Made by a program: the position numbers and the translations under genes. Positions 7,617 through 8,531 of a stretch of DNA of 8,531 bases are shown piece by piece (within the stretch, counting starts at the first letter, position 1; each line of letters begins with the position of its first letter). Below the pieces are notes generated by a model. The model was given only the letters and a program-made list of their open reading frames with translations. It was not told where the DNA came from and did not search any database. Origin of the DNA: Deltaproteobacteria bacterium (GTDB lineage Bacteria > Desulfobacterota_C > Deferrisomatia > Deferrisomatales > JACRMM01); contig JACRCS010000727.1 in NCBI GenBank assembly GCA_016218905.1, forward strand, positions 1 to 8,531. Direction: 5' to 3'.

Positions 7617-7655
7617 CGGGTCGGGCAGGAAGGCGGGCGGATCGGGGTTTCTTCC

Positions 7656-7685
7656 TTGACGATCGCGGGTTTCAGCCCATATACT
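7656..7685 (+). promoter_or_regulatory. Likely sigma-70 promoter of ffh
   Basis: TTGACG (7656-7661) and TATACT (7680-7685) each match consensus in five of six positions and are separated by 18 bp. Transcription should begin near 7692, about 50 nt before the ffh ATG. This is the best promoter match I see in the window, in keeping with an essential, steadily expressed gene. Confidence 0.6.
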
Positions 7686-7742
7686 CAACGTTTCTGAAAA
7701 ATCCGGGGGGTGCGTCCGCCGGTCGGGTCGCCTGGAAGCGAG

Positions 7743-8531
7743 ATGTTCGAAAGCCTGTCGGAGAAGCTCTCCAACGTATTTAAGACCCTTCGTTCCAAGG
7801 GGAAGCTCGCCGAGCGGGACATCGACGCGGCGATGAGGGAGGTGCGCCTCGCTCTCCTCGAGGCCGACGTCCACTACAAGGTCGTGAAGGACTTCGTCTC
7901 CTCGGTCAAGGAGAGAGCTCTCGGGCAGGAGGTGATGCGCAGCCTGACCCCGGGGCAGATGGTCGTGAAGATCGTGCACGAAGAGATCGTGCGCATGATG
8001 GGGGAACACTGCGCTCCGCTGGAGCTGGGCGGATCGCCTCCCGTCCCCGTTCTACTGGTCGGTCTTCAGGGCTCCGGCAAGACGACGAGCGCCGGCAAGC
8101 TCGCGAGCTACCTCAAACGCTCGCTGAAGCGCCGGCCCTTCCTCGTGCCGGCGGACGTCTACCGCCCGGCGGCCATCCAGCAGCTGCGGAAGATCGCCGG
8201 CGACTTGGGCTTCCCTTGCTTCGAGTCGGCGGTTTCGGACGATCCCGTGGAGATCTGCCGGAAGGCTTCGGAAGAGGCCCGACGGACCGGCTGCGACACG
8301 CTCCTCGTGGATACCGCGGGGCGCCTCCACGTGGACGAGGCACTGATGGAGGAGTTGCGCAGGATCTCCGCCCTGCTCCATCCTGCCGAGACGCTCCTCG
8401 TGGCCGACGCCATGACGGGGCAGGACGCGGTCAACGTGGCGCGGGAGTTCGACGCCGCCCTCGGGATCACGGGCGTGGTCCTTACGAAGATGGACGGCGA
8501 CGCGCGGGGCGGTGCCGCCCTGTCCATCCAG
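7743..8531 (+). CDS. ffh: Signal recognition particle GTPase Ffh (SRP54), 3' end beyond the window
   Basis: The first 263 residues of Ffh are present, and the frame is open at the window end (full proteins have about 450). Ffh binds 4.5S RNA and signal sequences emerging from the ribosome, and delivers the complex to FtsY at the membrane. The N domain (1-95) opens MFESLSEKLSNVFKTLRSKG and contains REVRLALLEADVHYKVV (32-48). The G domain shows the P-loop GLQGSGKTT (107-115), ADVYRPAAIQQL (137-148, the insertion-box region), DTAGRLHVDEALM (190-202) and TKMDGDARGG (248-257, guanine specificity). The methionine-rich M domain lies outside the window. The start at ATG 7743 matches the usual family N-terminus, with a purine-rich GGAAG 4 nt upstream. 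In many bacteria ffh is followed by rpsP, rimM and trmD, so those may come next. Confidence 0.97.
   Translation, partial: MFESLSEKLSNVFKTLRSKGKLAERDIDAAMREVRLALLEADVHYKVVKDFVSSVKERALGQEVMRSLTPGQMVVKIVHEEIVRMMGEHCAPLELGGSPPVPVLLVGLQGSGKTTSAGKLASYLKRSLKRRPFLVPADVYRPAAIQQLRKIAGDLGFPCFESAVSDDPVEICRKASEEARRTGCDTLLVDTAGRLHVDEALMEELRRISALLHPAETLLVADAMTGQDAVNVAREFDAALGITGVVLTKMDGDARGGAALSIQ

Noticed and set aside
7527..8009. Minus-strand frame opposite the start of ffh
   Set aside because: The plus strand is unmistakably ffh. The His/Leu/Arg-rich translation is an antisense artefact.

Overview
The window is about two-thirds G+C and gene-dense. Its genes are chromosomal, and I see no sign of phage, plasmid, insertion sequence or CRISPR. 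The cyclophilin carries a Sec signal peptide, so the cell exports proteins. Together with the eukaryote-like UDP-glucose pyrophosphorylase and the GAF/GGDEF/HD-GYP regulator, this suggests a soil or sediment bacterium of the Acidobacteriota or deltaproteobacterial kind. That placement is only a guess from gene content.

Layout from left to right. (1) 2-115, +: the last 37 codons of an acyl-CoA synthetase, followed by a likely intrinsic terminator. (2) 116-386: an intergenic stretch rich in palindromes. (3) 387-2531, +: a 714-residue GAF - GGDEF - GAF - HD-GYP signalling protein in which both cyclic-di-GMP enzyme domains have lost key active-site residues, while the c-di-GMP-binding I-site (RxxD) is kept. 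(4) 2528-3925, -: a eukaryotic-type UTP-glucose-1-phosphate uridylyltransferase, converging on gene 3 so tightly that the stop codons overlap. (5) about 4133-4579, +: a small unrecognised protein with a very arginine-rich N-terminus. (6) 4690-5982, +: O-acetylhomoserine sulfhydrylase (MetY type) with its own promoter and a strong ribosome binding site. (7) 5993-6073: an inverted array of 7-bp TTAGC-containing repeats between convergent genes. (8) 6074-6862, -: an IclR-family regulator, 5 bp downstream of (9) 6868-7530, -: an exported cyclophilin-type peptidyl-prolyl isomerase. (10) 7743 to the window end, +: ffh, the signal recognition particle GTPase, cut off by the window edge after 263 residues. 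It has a near-consensus sigma-70 promoter and is divergent from the cyclophilin.

The genes do not form one pathway. They cover lipid activation, second-messenger signalling, UDP-sugar supply, methionine/cysteine synthesis, a local regulator, envelope protein folding and membrane targeting. The most unusual items are the signalling protein whose catalytic sites are damaged but whose binding site is intact, and the heptamer inverted repeat. I did not find clear evidence of a novel multi-gene system.
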